Source of the DNA: Massilia sp. KIM
GTDB lineage: Bacteria; Pseudomonadota; Gammaproteobacteria; Burkholderiales; Burkholderiaceae_D
NCBI RefSeq assembly: GCF_002007115.1
Contig: NZ_MVAD01000003.1
Span: 248,001-312,000 of the forward strand
DNA length: 64,000 nucleotides
Reading direction: 5' to 3'
Of the stretch, positions 53,773-62,310 are shown in pieces. The notes below the pieces were generated by a model that was not told where the DNA came from, ran no database searches, and saw nothing but the letters and a program-made list of their open reading frames with translations. Made by a program: the position numbers and the translations under genes. The stretch's first letter is position 1, and each line of letters begins with the position of its first letter.

Positions 53773-55731
53773 TCAGTAGTGGGGATTGAAACTCAGCAGC
53801 CGGTGGTAGAGGCCGACCGCCGTCAGGATCGCGAAGCTCAGCACCCACAGCGCGGGCAGCGCCATGTCCTTCTTCGCGCCCGAGGCCAGCACCGTGCGCG
53901 CATGCCACAGCGCCACGCCCAGGCCGCCGAGGAAGCCGACGAAGCTGCTGGCCTGGGCCAGGACCAGCAGCAGGCTCGGATCGCTCTTCTCCATCTGCAC
54001 GAAGCTCAGGGTCCACAGGGCGACGCTGAGCAGGACCACGCCGCAGGCCAGGCGCAGCCAGGTGAGCGTACGCGGCGGCTTGGGCAGGCCGTGGCGGCGG
54101 CGGATGCGCGCCGCCACCGGCCAGGCCAGCAGCGTGAGCAGGGCCACCAGGAGCGCGCCGAGCAAGAGCAGCAGCATGACGCTGCTGGCCATGAAGGGCA
54201 CCGGCTCGAACACGAAGGCGAAGACATAGGGCTCCAGGCCCCAGCGTTTGATCTTGCCGTCTTCCACGATCGCCTGCAGGCGGCGCTTGCCATGCTCTTC
54301 CTGCCACAGGAAGGGCTTGATCTCGCGGAAGGTGCTGCGGCTGCCGCCGAGTTCGATCGCCACCCGGCCGCCCTCGACCGCTTCGATCTTGAGTGGGCTG
54401 ATCAACTGCAGGATGGACAGGAAGGTCGAGTCGGCGCGCCGCGAGTTGCGGTAGGCGCCGGCCAGCATGGCGGCGTGCTGCTCGGCCGTGGCCTGGTCGA
54501 CGCCGGCAGCCAGGGGTGCGCGGGTGTCGGGCAGGTAGCGGTCGGCGAAGCCCTGGTAGAGGCGTTCGCGCAGCCATTTGCCGAGATCATGGCGGCCGGC
54601 CGCGTTGACCGACACGTACAGGCCGATGCCCTCGTCCGGCAACAGGATCAGGTCGGAGTGGAACAGGTTGGTGTCGCCGCCGTGGCCGAGCGCGCGGCGG
54701 CCGTTCAGGTCCTGCTGGTAGAAGCCCAGGCCGATGCCGTTCAGGTCGGGCATGCCGCGCGTGATGGTGGTGTGCATCAGCTTGACGGTCTCGGGACGCA
54801 GGATGCGCTGGCCGTCCAGCTCACCTCCCTGCAGGAAGGCGAGCATGAAGCGCGCCATGTCGCTGCCGGGCGCGGACAGGCTGCCGGCCGGCGGCATGCT
54901 GACGATCTCGAAGCCCTTGGGTTCCTCGTCCGCGCTCATGTAGCCCTCGGACATCTGGCCGCGCAGGGCCTGGGGCAGCGGCTGGCGGAAGGTCGACTGC
55001 TTCATGCCCAGCGGCGCGAAGATGCGCTGCTCGACATAGTCGTCGAAAGGCTGGCCGCTGACGCGTTCCACGATGTAGCCGGCCAGCGAGGTGGCCCAGT
55101 TCGAGTAGCCCTGGGTGGTGCCCGGGTCGTAGAGATAAGGCGGGATATAGCCCTTGAGGACCTTGCCGTTGTCGGGCGTGTACTGGTCGTAGACGATCAG
55201 CCGGCGGCCGGTCTCCTCCAGGCCGGTGGTGTGGGTCATCACGTGGCGCAGGGTCAGGAACTTGCCGTTGCGCGCAGGGACCTGGAAGTCGAGGTAGCGG
55301 TTCAGGTCCGCATCGAGATCGAGCTTGCCCTGCTCCACCAGCTGCATCACGGCGGTCCAGGTGAACAGCTTGGAGATCGAGCCGGGGCGGAACAGGGTCC
55401 GGTTCGGATCGACCGGCACCGATCCCTTCCAGTCGGCGAATCCATAGCCCTTCTCGAGCAGCGGCTTGCCGTCCTTGACCACCACCACGATGGCGCCGGG
55501 CACCCCGGCGGTGCGCAGCGCGCTGGGCATCAGGCCGTCGAGCCAGGTCTCGAGGTCCGCGGCGCTGAGCGCGCGCGCCGCGCCGGTGGCGGCGGGCGGC
55601 GCGGCCGCGGCGGGCGGGGCCACCGAACCGGAGGGCGAAGGAGCGGGCTCCTGGGCCAGGGCCGGCAGCAGGAAGGCGGCGCCCAGCAGGAGCATGGCCG
55701 CGCGCAGGCGGGCGAGCAGGAGGCCCTTCAT
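53773..55731 (-). CDS. S12 beta-lactamase-fold serine hydrolase with C-terminal membrane helices, copy 2
   Basis: A 652-residue paralogue of copy 1 with the same architecture: signal peptide (ending ALAQ, about 27), short Pro/Ala linker, S118-I-S-K121, Y209-S-N211, LGHGGDTN and C-terminal membrane helices. I chose the ATG at 55731, which overlaps the TonB receptor stop by one base; a longer frame reads back inside the receptor. The two hydrolases differ widely outside the motifs, so the duplication is old and they probably cleave different bonds. Confidence 0.9.
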   Translation of the reverse strand: MKGLLLARLRAAMLLLGAAFLLPALAQEPAPSPSGSVAPPAAAAPPAATGAARALSAADLETWLDGLMPSALRTAGVPGAIVVVVKDGKPLLEKGYGFADWKGSVPVDPNRTLFRPGSISKLFTWTAVMQLVEQGKLDLDADLNRYLDFQVPARNGKFLTLRHVMTHTTGLEETGRRLIVYDQYTPDNGKVLKGYIPPYLYDPGTTQGYSNWATSLAGYIVERVSGQPFDDYVEQRIFAPLGMKQSTFRQPLPQALRGQMSEGYMSADEEPKGFEIVSMPPAGSLSAPGSDMARFMLAFLQGGELDGQRILRPETVKLMHTTITRGMPDLNGIGLGFYQQDLNGRRALGHGGDTNLFHSDLILLPDEGIGLYVSVNAAGRHDLGKWLRERLYQGFADRYLPDTRAPLAAGVDQATAEQHAAMLAGAYRNSRRADSTFLSILQLISPLKIEAVEGGRVAIELGGSRSTFREIKPFLWQEEHGKRRLQAIVEDGKIKRWGLEPYVFAFVFEPVPFMASSVMLLLLLGALLVALLTLLAWPVAARIRRRHGLPKPPRTLTWLRLACGVVLLSVALWTLSFVQMEKSDPSLLLVLAQASSFVGFLGGLGVALWHARTVLASGAKKDMALPALWVLSFAILTAVGLYHRLLSFNPHY

Positions 55732-58025
55732 CAGAAGGCCCTCGTCAGGTTGAGGCCAATGGTGCGCGGCTGGACCGGTGTGACGCGCAGCGGGCCGCCG
55801 AAGGCGGTAAGCGCGGTGTCGGCGCTGCTCACGGCGCGCTTGTCGGCCAGGTTGCGCACGAAGGCGCCGAGCTGCCAGCCACGCAGGTCCACGCCGGCCT
55901 GCAGGTCGGCCAGGGTGTAGCTGGACATGCGGAAGTTCGGCACCGAGGTTTCCGGCGAGTCGAAGCCGGCATTGCGCTTGCCCACATGGCGCACGCCGAA
56001 GCCGGCCCAGGCGGGGTAGCCGCCCAGTGCGAACTCGTAGCGCGCGCCCAGGTTGGCCGAGACGCGCGCGGTGTTCGGCAGGCGCGCGCCCGACATGCCG
56101 AGCGCCGGGGCGTCCTCGGTCAGCGTTGCGTCGGTCCAGGCCAGGCTGCCGTCCAGGCTGAGGCGGTCGTCGAGCTTGTAGCGCAGCGCCAGTTCCAGGC
56201 CCCTGGATTCGGCTTCGCCGGCATTCCCGGTCAGGGTGGTGGCGCCGATCGCGATCGGCTGCTGCAAGTCGTCCCAGCGGATGTCGAACAGCGCGGCCTC
56301 GACGAACAGGCGGCGGTCCAGCAGGTCGGCCTTGTAGCCGATCTCGTAGCTCCACAGCTTGTCGGGCTGGAAGGTGGTCGGCGCACCCGGGATCACCTGG
56401 CCGTTCTGGTCGATCGCCGGCGGATTCGGGCCGCCCGGACGATAGCCGCTGGCGGCACGGAAGTAGACGCTGCTGGTCTTGTCGATCGAGTAGCGGGCGG
56501 TGGCCAGGTAGGTCTTGGAGCTGTCCTTGCCCGAGGATTCGAAGTCGCGCACGCCATTGGTCAGGGTGCCGTAGGTCTGGCGGTTGCGGGCCGAGCGCGC
56601 GCCCACCGTGAACGACCAGGCGGCGCTCGGGTTCCAGGTCAGGTCGCCGTAGACGGCATTTTCCTGGAACAGCGAGGGCTGGCTCGAGCGCACGAAGTCG
56701 GTTTCCGTATTGTCCGGCAACTGGGCGTAGAGACGCTGGTCACGGCTGCCGGTTTCCTTGTTGTGGTAGAAGCCGAGCAGCCATTCGAGCGGACCGCGGC
56801 TTGAAGTCAGGCGCACTTCGGCGGTGCGCTTGCGCAGGTCGATGTCGTTGTCGAGGCCACCGAAGTTGAGGCCTTCGCTGCCGAGGATGTCGGTGGCGTC
56901 GAGCGCGGTCTCGCCCTCGAAGCGCTGGGCCGAGGCGATCACGTTCAGGCGCGCCCAGCCCATCTCGTACTCGACCGCACCCGAGACCACCCCGGTCTTG
57001 ATCTTGTAGGGTTCGTCGCGGTAGAGCTGGTGGGTCAGGTCGCCGTACAGGGGCTGGCCGGTGGCGATGTCGTACTGGGCGATGCTGGTGCCGTCGCGCT
57101 CGATGTTCTGCTGGGTGGCGGTCAGGCGCACGCGCAGCTTGTTGCTGGGGTCGAAGAGCACCGACACCCGCACGCCGCGGGTGTCGCCCTCGTTGGCGTG
57201 GTCGGCGTTGACCCGGCCGACCGAACGGATGTAGCCGCCGTCATGCTCGTTGAAGGCCGCCACCCGCAGCGCGGCCACGCCTTCCTGCAGCGGCACGTTG
57301 AACACCGCATTCTCGGTGTGGCCGACGCCGCCGTTCCTGCTCTTGCGGATCGCCAGCCCGGCCTTGCCCGAGAAGCCGCTCGGATCGGGATCGTTGGTCA
57401 CGTACTTGAGCAGGCCGCCCATGGCGCCGGCGCCGTACAGGGTGCCCTGGGGACCGCGCAGCAGTTCCACGTGGTGCAGGTCGAGCAGCGACAGGTCGAG
57501 GGCCGACACCGCTTCGCCGACGAAGCTGGTGCTGGAGCCGAAGGCCACGTCGTCGATATAGATGCCGACCGTCGGCGCGCTCATGCTGCCCACCGAGACG
57601 CCGCGGATCTCCACCTGGCCGCGCCCCGGGCCGCCGTCGCTGGAGACGTGGACGCCCGGCAGGGTGCCGACGTAGTCGCTCAGCGAGGCCGCGCCGGACT
57701 GTTCCAGCACCTCGGTGCTGATGGTCTCCACGCGCAGCGGCACGTCGCGGATCGGTTCGCGGCGGCGGGTGGCGGTGACGGTGACGACCTCGGTCCTGTT
57801 CGATGCGGCGGCGGGAGCGCTGGGGGTGCTGGCGGCGGGCGCCGGCGCGGGTGCGGGTGTGGCTTCCTGCTGCTCCTGGGCCAGGGCCTGGGCGCAGGTG
57901 AGGGAGACGAGGGTGGCGGCGGCGAGGGAAACCGCGCGGCACCGTGCAAGACCGCTGGCCGGGCGCCGCCCGAGCGCGAGGTCGTTTGTTCCGGTATTCG
58001 ACAGCTGCAAAACGCTTCGGTACAT
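55731..58025 (-). CDS. TonB-dependent outer membrane receptor
   Basis: A 764-residue receptor. Signal peptide (to about residue 49, ALAQ), an Ala/Pro-rich stretch, a TonB-box-like EVVTVTATRRRE (about 79-90), a plug domain (about 92-210; RGPQGTLYGAGAMGG) and a 22-strand barrel ending in Phe (LTRAF). The annotated N-terminus is long; a later start cannot be excluded. It imports substrates too large for porins. It is the first gene of the operon with the two S12 hydrolases and M81 copy 2, so its cargo is probably the peptide-like compound they digest. Confidence 0.92.
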   Translation of the reverse strand: MYRSVLQLSNTGTNDLALGRRPASGLARCRAVSLAAATLVSLTCAQALAQEQQEATPAPAPAPAASTPSAPAAASNRTEVVTVTATRRREPIRDVPLRVETISTEVLEQSGAASLSDYVGTLPGVHVSSDGGPGRGQVEIRGVSVGSMSAPTVGIYIDDVAFGSSTSFVGEAVSALDLSLLDLHHVELLRGPQGTLYGAGAMGGLLKYVTNDPDPSGFSGKAGLAIRKSRNGGVGHTENAVFNVPLQEGVAALRVAAFNEHDGGYIRSVGRVNADHANEGDTRGVRVSVLFDPSNKLRVRLTATQQNIERDGTSIAQYDIATGQPLYGDLTHQLYRDEPYKIKTGVVSGAVEYEMGWARLNVIASAQRFEGETALDATDILGSEGLNFGGLDNDIDLRKRTAEVRLTSSRGPLEWLLGFYHNKETGSRDQRLYAQLPDNTETDFVRSSQPSLFQENAVYGDLTWNPSAAWSFTVGARSARNRQTYGTLTNGVRDFESSGKDSSKTYLATARYSIDKTSSVYFRAASGYRPGGPNPPAIDQNGQVIPGAPTTFQPDKLWSYEIGYKADLLDRRLFVEAALFDIRWDDLQQPIAIGATTLTGNAGEAESRGLELALRYKLDDRLSLDGSLAWTDATLTEDAPALGMSGARLPNTARVSANLGARYEFALGGYPAWAGFGVRHVGKRNAGFDSPETSVPNFRMSSYTLADLQAGVDLRGWQLGAFVRNLADKRAVSSADTALTAFGGPLRVTPVQPRTIGLNLTRAF

Positions 58026-58061
58026 GGTGCACTCCTGGTGATGGGGACCGCGGTCAATACG

Positions 58062-58137
58062 TTTTCAAAATACTACATTATTTTCTGAATATCTATCAAA
58101 CAGAAAAAATATAACTGTTGTTTTCTGTATTTGAAAA
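58062..58137. promoter_or_regulatory. Array of phased TTTTC half-sites at the TonB receptor promoter
   Basis: TTTTCTG (58081-58087), CAGAAAA (58101-58107) and TTTTCTG (58121-58127) alternate in orientation at exactly 20-base steps; TTTTCAA at 58062 continues the series at 19 bases. The last half-site is also part of TTTTC TGTATTT GAAAA (58121-58137), matching the dadA-like site. Two helical turns per step would put all bound proteins on one DNA face. This lies in the 219-base gap between the LacI stop and the TonB receptor start. Confidence 0.6.
58070..58099 (-). promoter_or_regulatory. Candidate promoter of the TonB receptor operon
   Basis: TTGATA (58094-58099), 18-base spacer, TAGTAT (58070-58075) on the minus strand, inside the array of half-sites. 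The array would overlap polymerase, in line with repression. Confidence 0.45.
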
Positions 58138-58244
58138 TTCGACGGCGAGTGCGGGCCTGGCCGGAAAATCGCGCGAAGCGGCAGGAAGTGCGCTCCCAGG
58201 CCTCCCCCTTCGGGGCGGCCCAGGGCGGGAAAGGCGGAGGAAAC

Positions 58245-59270
58245 TCAGGAAGCGGCCGCCAGCAGGCGGCGCACCGGCGGGCGGGCGGAGGAATCGCGCA
58301 CCACGAGCTGGCCCCGCAGGCGCTCGCGGCGGCGCGGCGGCTGTTCGCCGCGGATGCGCTGCAGCAGCAGCGCCGTCAGTGCATGTCCCATCTGGTAGAT
58401 CGGCTGGGTCACCGTGCTCAGGCGCGGCGTGGAGAACGCGGCCATCTCCAGGCCGCAGGCGCCGACCACCGACAGGTCCTCGGGCACGCGCAGGCCGGCT
58501 TCCTGCGCCGCGCGCAGGGCGCCCAGCGCCATCAGGTCGCTGCAGGCGAACAGCGCGGTCGGCGCGCGGTCCAGCGCGAGCAGACGGCGCGCGCCCTCGT
58601 GCCCGCCCTGGCAGTCGGGCGCGACGTGCGCCACGCAGGCGGGGTCCAGGCCGAGTCCCGCCTCGTCCAGGGCGCGGCGGCAGCCGGCCAGGCGCTCCCG
58701 CGTGGCCGGGTGGCGCGCCGGACCGGCCAGGCAGGCGATGCGCTTGTGGCCGAGCTCGAGCAGGTGGCGGGTGGCGGCGTAGCCGGTGGCTTCGTGATCG
58801 AGGCCGATGAGGTCGAGATCGGCCGCGACGTCGTGGTCGGCCAGCACGACCGGCACGCGCTGGCCGGCCAGCAGCGGCGCCAGTTCGTCGCGGGCGCTGC
58901 CGGCCACCAGCACCAGGCCGTCGATGCGGCGCTCGATCAGGCCGCGCAGGTGGGCCGCCTGGCGCTGCGGGTCGTCGTAGCCATTGCACAGCATGATGGT
59001 GTAGCCGGCCGCGAAGGCGGCGTCCTCGATCCCGCGCAGCAGTTCGGCGATGGCGGGGTCGGTGTTGTCGGGCACCGAGACGCCGATGGTATGGGTCTTG
59101 TCGTTCTTGAGGCTGCGCGCCACGGCGCTCGGGATGTAGCGCATCTCGTCGATCACCGCCAGCACCCGCTGGCGAACGTCTTCGCTGACTGCGCGCGTAT
59201 TGTTGATGACGTGCGAGACGGTGGAGGTGGAAACCCCTGCCCGCTCCGCGACCTGCTTCATTGTTGCCAT
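58245..59270 (-). CDS. LacI-family transcriptional regulator
   Basis: A 341-residue repressor. LacI HTH and hinge (2-58: MKQVAERAGVSTSTVSHVIN, YIPSAVARSLK) are followed by the periplasmic-binding-protein-like domain (about 62-330). It lies upstream of the TonB receptor operon on the same strand and is divergent from terD. LacI regulators usually sense sugars or nucleosides; which neighbour it controls is unclear. A CGGATC-ACCC-GATCCG palindrome at 59342 is one candidate site. Confidence 0.92.
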   Translation of the reverse strand: MATMKQVAERAGVSTSTVSHVINNTRAVSEDVRQRVLAVIDEMRYIPSAVARSLKNDKTHTIGVSVPDNTDPAIAELLRGIEDAAFAAGYTIMLCNGYDDPQRQAAHLRGLIERRIDGLVLVAGSARDELAPLLAGQRVPVVLADHDVAADLDLIGLDHEATGYAATRHLLELGHKRIACLAGPARHPATRERLAGCRRALDEAGLGLDPACVAHVAPDCQGGHEGARRLLALDRAPTALFACSDLMALGALRAAQEAGLRVPEDLSVVGACGLEMAAFSTPRLSTVTQPIYQMGHALTALLLQRIRGEQPPRRRERLRGQLVVRDSSARPPVRRLLAAAS

Positions 59271-59341
59271 CCAGCCTCCTTAGCGCGGCATTATGACCTG
59301 AACGTTACAAGACGGGCAATGTGTATGTACTCACAACAGGG

Positions 59342-59394
59342 CGGATCACCCGATCCGGATTGTGTACAATCGATCAATCCCCACCTATGGTGGG
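59342..59394. promoter_or_regulatory. Palindromes in the LacI-terD divergent gap
   Basis: CGGATC-ACCC-GATCCG (59342-59357) is a perfect inverted repeat, and CCCACC-TAT-GGTGGG (59380-59394) a second one that could fold in the terD leader. Between them lies TGTGTACAAT with a -10-like TACAAT. No clear -35 box. Confidence 0.4.
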
Positions 59395-59478
59395 CGCGAC
59401 GGCCAGTGGCCATCCGCCCGCGGTGCGATCGATGGCCGCGGTGTATTCCTCTCACCCTGTCCCCAACAAGGAGTGTGT

Positions 59479-60054
59479 ATGGCAATCAGTCTTCAGAAAG
59501 GCGGCAACGTCAACCTGAGCAAGGAAGCGCCCGGCCTCACCCGCGTGATCATCGGCCTGGGATGGGACCCGCGCTCCACCGACGGCGCGCCCTTCGACCT
59601 GGACGGCAGCGCCTTCCTGCTCAAGAGCGACGGCAAGGTGCGCGCCGATACCGACTTCATCTTCTACAACAACCTCAAGTCGCCCGAGGGCTCGGTCGTG
59701 CACGCGGGCGACAACACCACCGGCATGGGCGCCGGCGACGACGAGAAGATCGCGGTCGACCTGGCGCGCGTGCCGCCCGAGATCGAGAAGATCTCGTTCT
59801 GCGTGACCATCCACGACGCGGACGCGCGGCGCCAGAACTTCGGCATGGTCAGCAAGGCCTACATCCGCTGCCTGAACGCCAGCGGCGACACCGAGATCGC
59901 CCGCTACGACCTGTCCGAGGACAGCTCGACCGAAACCGCGATGATCTTCGGCGAACTGTATCGCCACGGCGCCGAATGGAAGTTCCGCGCCGTCGGCCAG
60001 GGCTTCAAGGGCGGGCTCGGACCGCTCGCCCGTTCCTTCGGCGTCAACGTCTGA
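59479..60054 (+). CDS. terD: TerD-family calcium-binding stress protein
   Basis: A 191-residue TerD/TerE/TerZ-type protein beginning [20 protein letters not shown], with the Asp-rich calcium loops FDLDGSAF and [12 protein letters not shown] and the conserved GWDPR and [20 protein letters not shown]. TerD proteins bind calcium and belong to tellurite, phage and stress resistance systems. The ATG follows AAGGAG. A strong terminator separates it from the downstream biosynthetic genes. It heads the Ter-associated set that runs to the window end. Which TerD paralogue (D, E or Z) it is cannot be told. Confidence 0.92.
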   Translation: MAISLQKGGNVNLSKEAPGLTRVIIGLGWDPRSTDGAPFDLDGSAFLLKSDGKVRADTDFIFYNNLKSPEGSVVHAGDNTTGMGAGDDEKIAVDLARVPPEIEKISFCVTIHDADARRQNFGMVSKAYIRCLNASGDTEIARYDLSEDSSTETAMIFGELYRHGAEWKFRAVGQGFKGGLGPLARSFGVNV

Positions 60055-60060
60055 CCCGCG

Positions 60061-60088
60061 GGCGGCCGCCGCGCGCGGCCGCCTTTTT
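60061..60088 (+). terminator. Intrinsic terminator after terD
   Basis: GGCGGCCGC and GCGGCCGCC pair around CGCGC and are followed by TTTTT. It lies seven bases after the terD stop and 22 bases before the ATP-grasp gene, so the downstream genes may depend on read-through or partial termination. Confidence 0.85.
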
Positions 60089-60109
60089 CCACTCTTCTTC
60101 GAGCACTGC

Positions 60110-61129
60110 ATGCGTGTCTGGTACAACAGGACGTTTTCGTCCGTCTACGCCGCGATCAAACTGGTCCGCGAGGCCGATACCGAAGGCCGTTTCACCCTCA
60201 TTCACAGCAATCCCAACCGCCATGCGCCCGCCGGCCGGCTGGCGCACGCATTCCATGGCGAGCCCACCGGGCTGGAACGCGAGGCCTACGTCGACTGGTG
60301 CCTGGACTTCTGCCGCAGGCACGCCATCGACATCTTCGTGCCGGGGCGCGAGGCGACCGCGCTGGCGGCCGAGCATGCGCGCTTCGCGCAGGCCGGGGTG
60401 CGGGTGCTGAGCGCGGCTTCAGGCCCCGCCCTGCAGCTGCTGCATGACAAGGCGCGCTTCTACCTGGAGACCGACCTGCCGCAGGCGCCGGTGGCGGAAT
60501 TCCGCCGCTTCGAGAACCTCTCGGAATTCGACGCCGCCTATGCCGCGCTGCGCCCGCGCCACGCCAGGCTGTGCGTGAAGCCTACGCACTCGATCTACGG
60601 GCTGGGCTTCGCCGTGATCGACGAGGAGCGCAGCAGCGCCGCCCTCCTGATGGCCGGCGTCGAGTACCACATCGGGCGCGAGGACCTGCGGCGCGGGCTG
60701 GCGGAGCTGGGCAGTTTCCGCAGCATGCTGCTGATGGAATACCTGGACGGTCCTGAATACAGCGTCGATTGCGTGGGGGACGAGGGGCGCCTGGTGGTCG
60801 CCGTGGTGCGCCGCAAGCTGGGCCAGCCCGGCGCCGGCCAGCTGATCGAGCAGCGCGCCGACATCCTGGAGGCCACCAGCCGGCTGGCTGCCCGCCATCG
60901 CCTGAACGGCGTGTTCAACGTCCAGTTCCGCGAAGGCGGCGGCCGTCCGCGCCTGCTCGAGATCAATCCGCGCATGTCGGGCGGGGTCGGCATGGCCTGC
61001 GTGGCCGGGCCGAACCTGCCCTGGATCGCCTTGAAGGGTTTCGCCGACGGCTTCGACACGGTGGACGTGCCGGCGGTGCGCGACGGGATCCGCGTGGCCG
61101 AGCTGTCGGAAGCGGTGGAGCTGGCATGA
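60110..61129 (+). CDS. ATP-grasp enzyme of the Ter-associated module
   Basis: A 339-residue ATP-grasp ligase. The nucleotide lysine segment CVKPTHSIYGLGF (near 155-167), the acidic LMEYLDGPEYSVD (near 206-218) and the metal site RLLEINPRMSGGVG (near 284-297) are typical. Such enzymes join a carboxylate to an amine or thiol with ATP. Its position after terD and before the TRSP, HAD and StiP-like genes matches the predicted pathway for a nucleoside-like metabolite in Ter systems. The 3' end overlaps the next gene by four bases. Confidence 0.88.
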   Translation: MRVWYNRTFSSVYAAIKLVREADTEGRFTLIHSNPNRHAPAGRLAHAFHGEPTGLEREAYVDWCLDFCRRHAIDIFVPGREATALAAEHARFAQAGVRVLSAASGPALQLLHDKARFYLETDLPQAPVAEFRRFENLSEFDAAYAALRPRHARLCVKPTHSIYGLGFAVIDEERSSAALLMAGVEYHIGREDLRRGLAELGSFRSMLLMEYLDGPEYSVDCVGDEGRLVVAVVRRKLGQPGAGQLIEQRADILEATSRLAARHRLNGVFNVQFREGGGRPRLLEINPRMSGGVGMACVAGPNLPWIALKGFADGFDTVDVPAVRDGIRVAELSEAVELA

Positions 61130-62310
61130 ACGCGCCCTCCTCTTCCTCGACCCTGGCCTGGCGCAGCGTCGCGCTGCCGACCGGCACCCTGGAACTGCGC
61201 CTGGAACGCGGCGCATCCGAGGCCGACGCGCTGCTCGGCTTCGCGGCGCGCGCCAACGCCAAGCGCGGCTTCCTCTTCCTCAGCAAGGTGCTGGGCAAGC
61301 ACTGGCCGGTGCGCTCCAGCGCGATGCTCGCCATCCACGAGCGCCTGGCCGCCACCGTCCCGCAGGTCGATGGGCCGGTGCTCTTCATCGCCATGGCGGA
61401 AACGGCGGTCGGCCTGGGCCAGGGCGTGTTCGAGGCCTGGCTGCGCGCCCATCCCGGCCACCCTGCCCTGTTCCTGCACACCACCCGTTATCGGGTCGGC
61501 TCCAGCCCGCTGATCGAATTCGAGGAAGCGCACAGCCACGCGCCGCGCCAGTTCCTGCACGAGCCGCAGGACCCGGCGCTGCGCGACCTGCTGCTGGCGG
61601 CGCGCACCCTGGTGCTGGTGGACGACGAGGCCAGCACCGGCAACACCTTCGTCAACCTGGCGGCGGCCTGCCGCCGGCTCAACCCCGGCATCCGCCAGGT
61701 GCACCTGGCGACCATCACCAACTTCATGGGCGCGCAGGCAAGCAGCGGCCTGGACGCGCGCTTCGGGATGCCGGTGAGCCTGGGCGCCCTGGTCGAGGGC
61801 GAGTTCCGCTTCAGCGCAGGGACCTGCGCGCCCGACGGCGGCGTGGCCCAGCGCTTCGACCCGGCGGCCGAGAACGGGGCGAGCGGCGCCTTCGGGCGGC
61901 TGGGACTGGCGCGCGCGATGCGCGCGCCGGAGACCTTGGCCGATGATCTGGCGGCGGGCGTGCGGCCGGGTGAGCGCGTGCTGGTGCTGGGCACGGGCGA
62001 ATTCATGCACGCTTCCACCCTGCTGGGTGCGGCGCTCGAGCGGCGCGGCGTGGAAGTGTGGGTGCAGTCGACCACGCGCTCGCCGATCCTGAGCTGGGGC
62101 GCGGTCGGGCATGCGCTGCGCTTCGCCGACAACTATGGCGAAGGCATCGCCAACTTCCTGTACAACGTGCGGCCCGGCCAGTATGACCAGGTCTTCATCT
62201 GCCACGAGACTGCCGTGAATCCCGCCCTGCGCGAGCTTGCGGAACTGCTAGGCGCGCGCCTGTTCCACTTCCACAGCGAGGACCGTGTTGAAGAAATTCC
62301 TGTTCGCTGA
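61126..62310 (+). CDS. Phosphoribosyltransferase with TRSP domain (Ter-associated)
   Basis: A 394-residue protein. The N-terminal half is a PRTase-like domain with the PRPP loop LVLVDDEASTGNTF (162-175); the C-terminal part (about 225-394) is the TRSP domain found in tellurium-resistance clusters, with APETLADDLAAG and LGTGEFMHASTLLGAALE. It is predicted to form or transfer a phosphoribosyl group in the Ter-linked pathway. It starts in the ATGA overlap with the ATP-grasp gene and runs 26 bases into the HAD gene. Confidence 0.88.
   Translation: MNAPSSSSTLAWRSVALPTGTLELRLERGASEADALLGFAARANAKRGFLFLSKVLGKHWPVRSSAMLAIHERLAATVPQVDGPVLFIAMAETAVGLGQGVFEAWLRAHPGHPALFLHTTRYRVGSSPLIEFEEAHSHAPRQFLHEPQDPALRDLLLAARTLVLVDDEASTGNTFVNLAAACRRLNPGIRQVHLATITNFMGAQASSGLDARFGMPVSLGALVEGEFRFSAGTCAPDGGVAQRFDPAAENGASGAFGRLGLARAMRAPETLADDLAAGVRPGERVLVLGTGEFMHASTLLGAALERRGVEVWVQSTTRSPILSWGAVGHALRFADNYGEGIANFLYNVRPGQYDQVFICHETAVNPALRELAELLGARLFHFHSEDRVEEIPVR

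Noticed and set aside
51592..55920. Very long plus-strand open frame (1442 codons) opposite the S12 genes
   Set aside because: It is antisense to two well-supported hydrolases with intact active sites; its translation is rich in His, Gln, Arg and Ala as expected of an antisense shadow in GC-rich DNA.
43445..58025. A true microcystin mlr cluster
   Set aside because: mlrA is missing and the M81, S12 and POT families are broad; the family match supports a peptide catabolic role but not microcystin as substrate.
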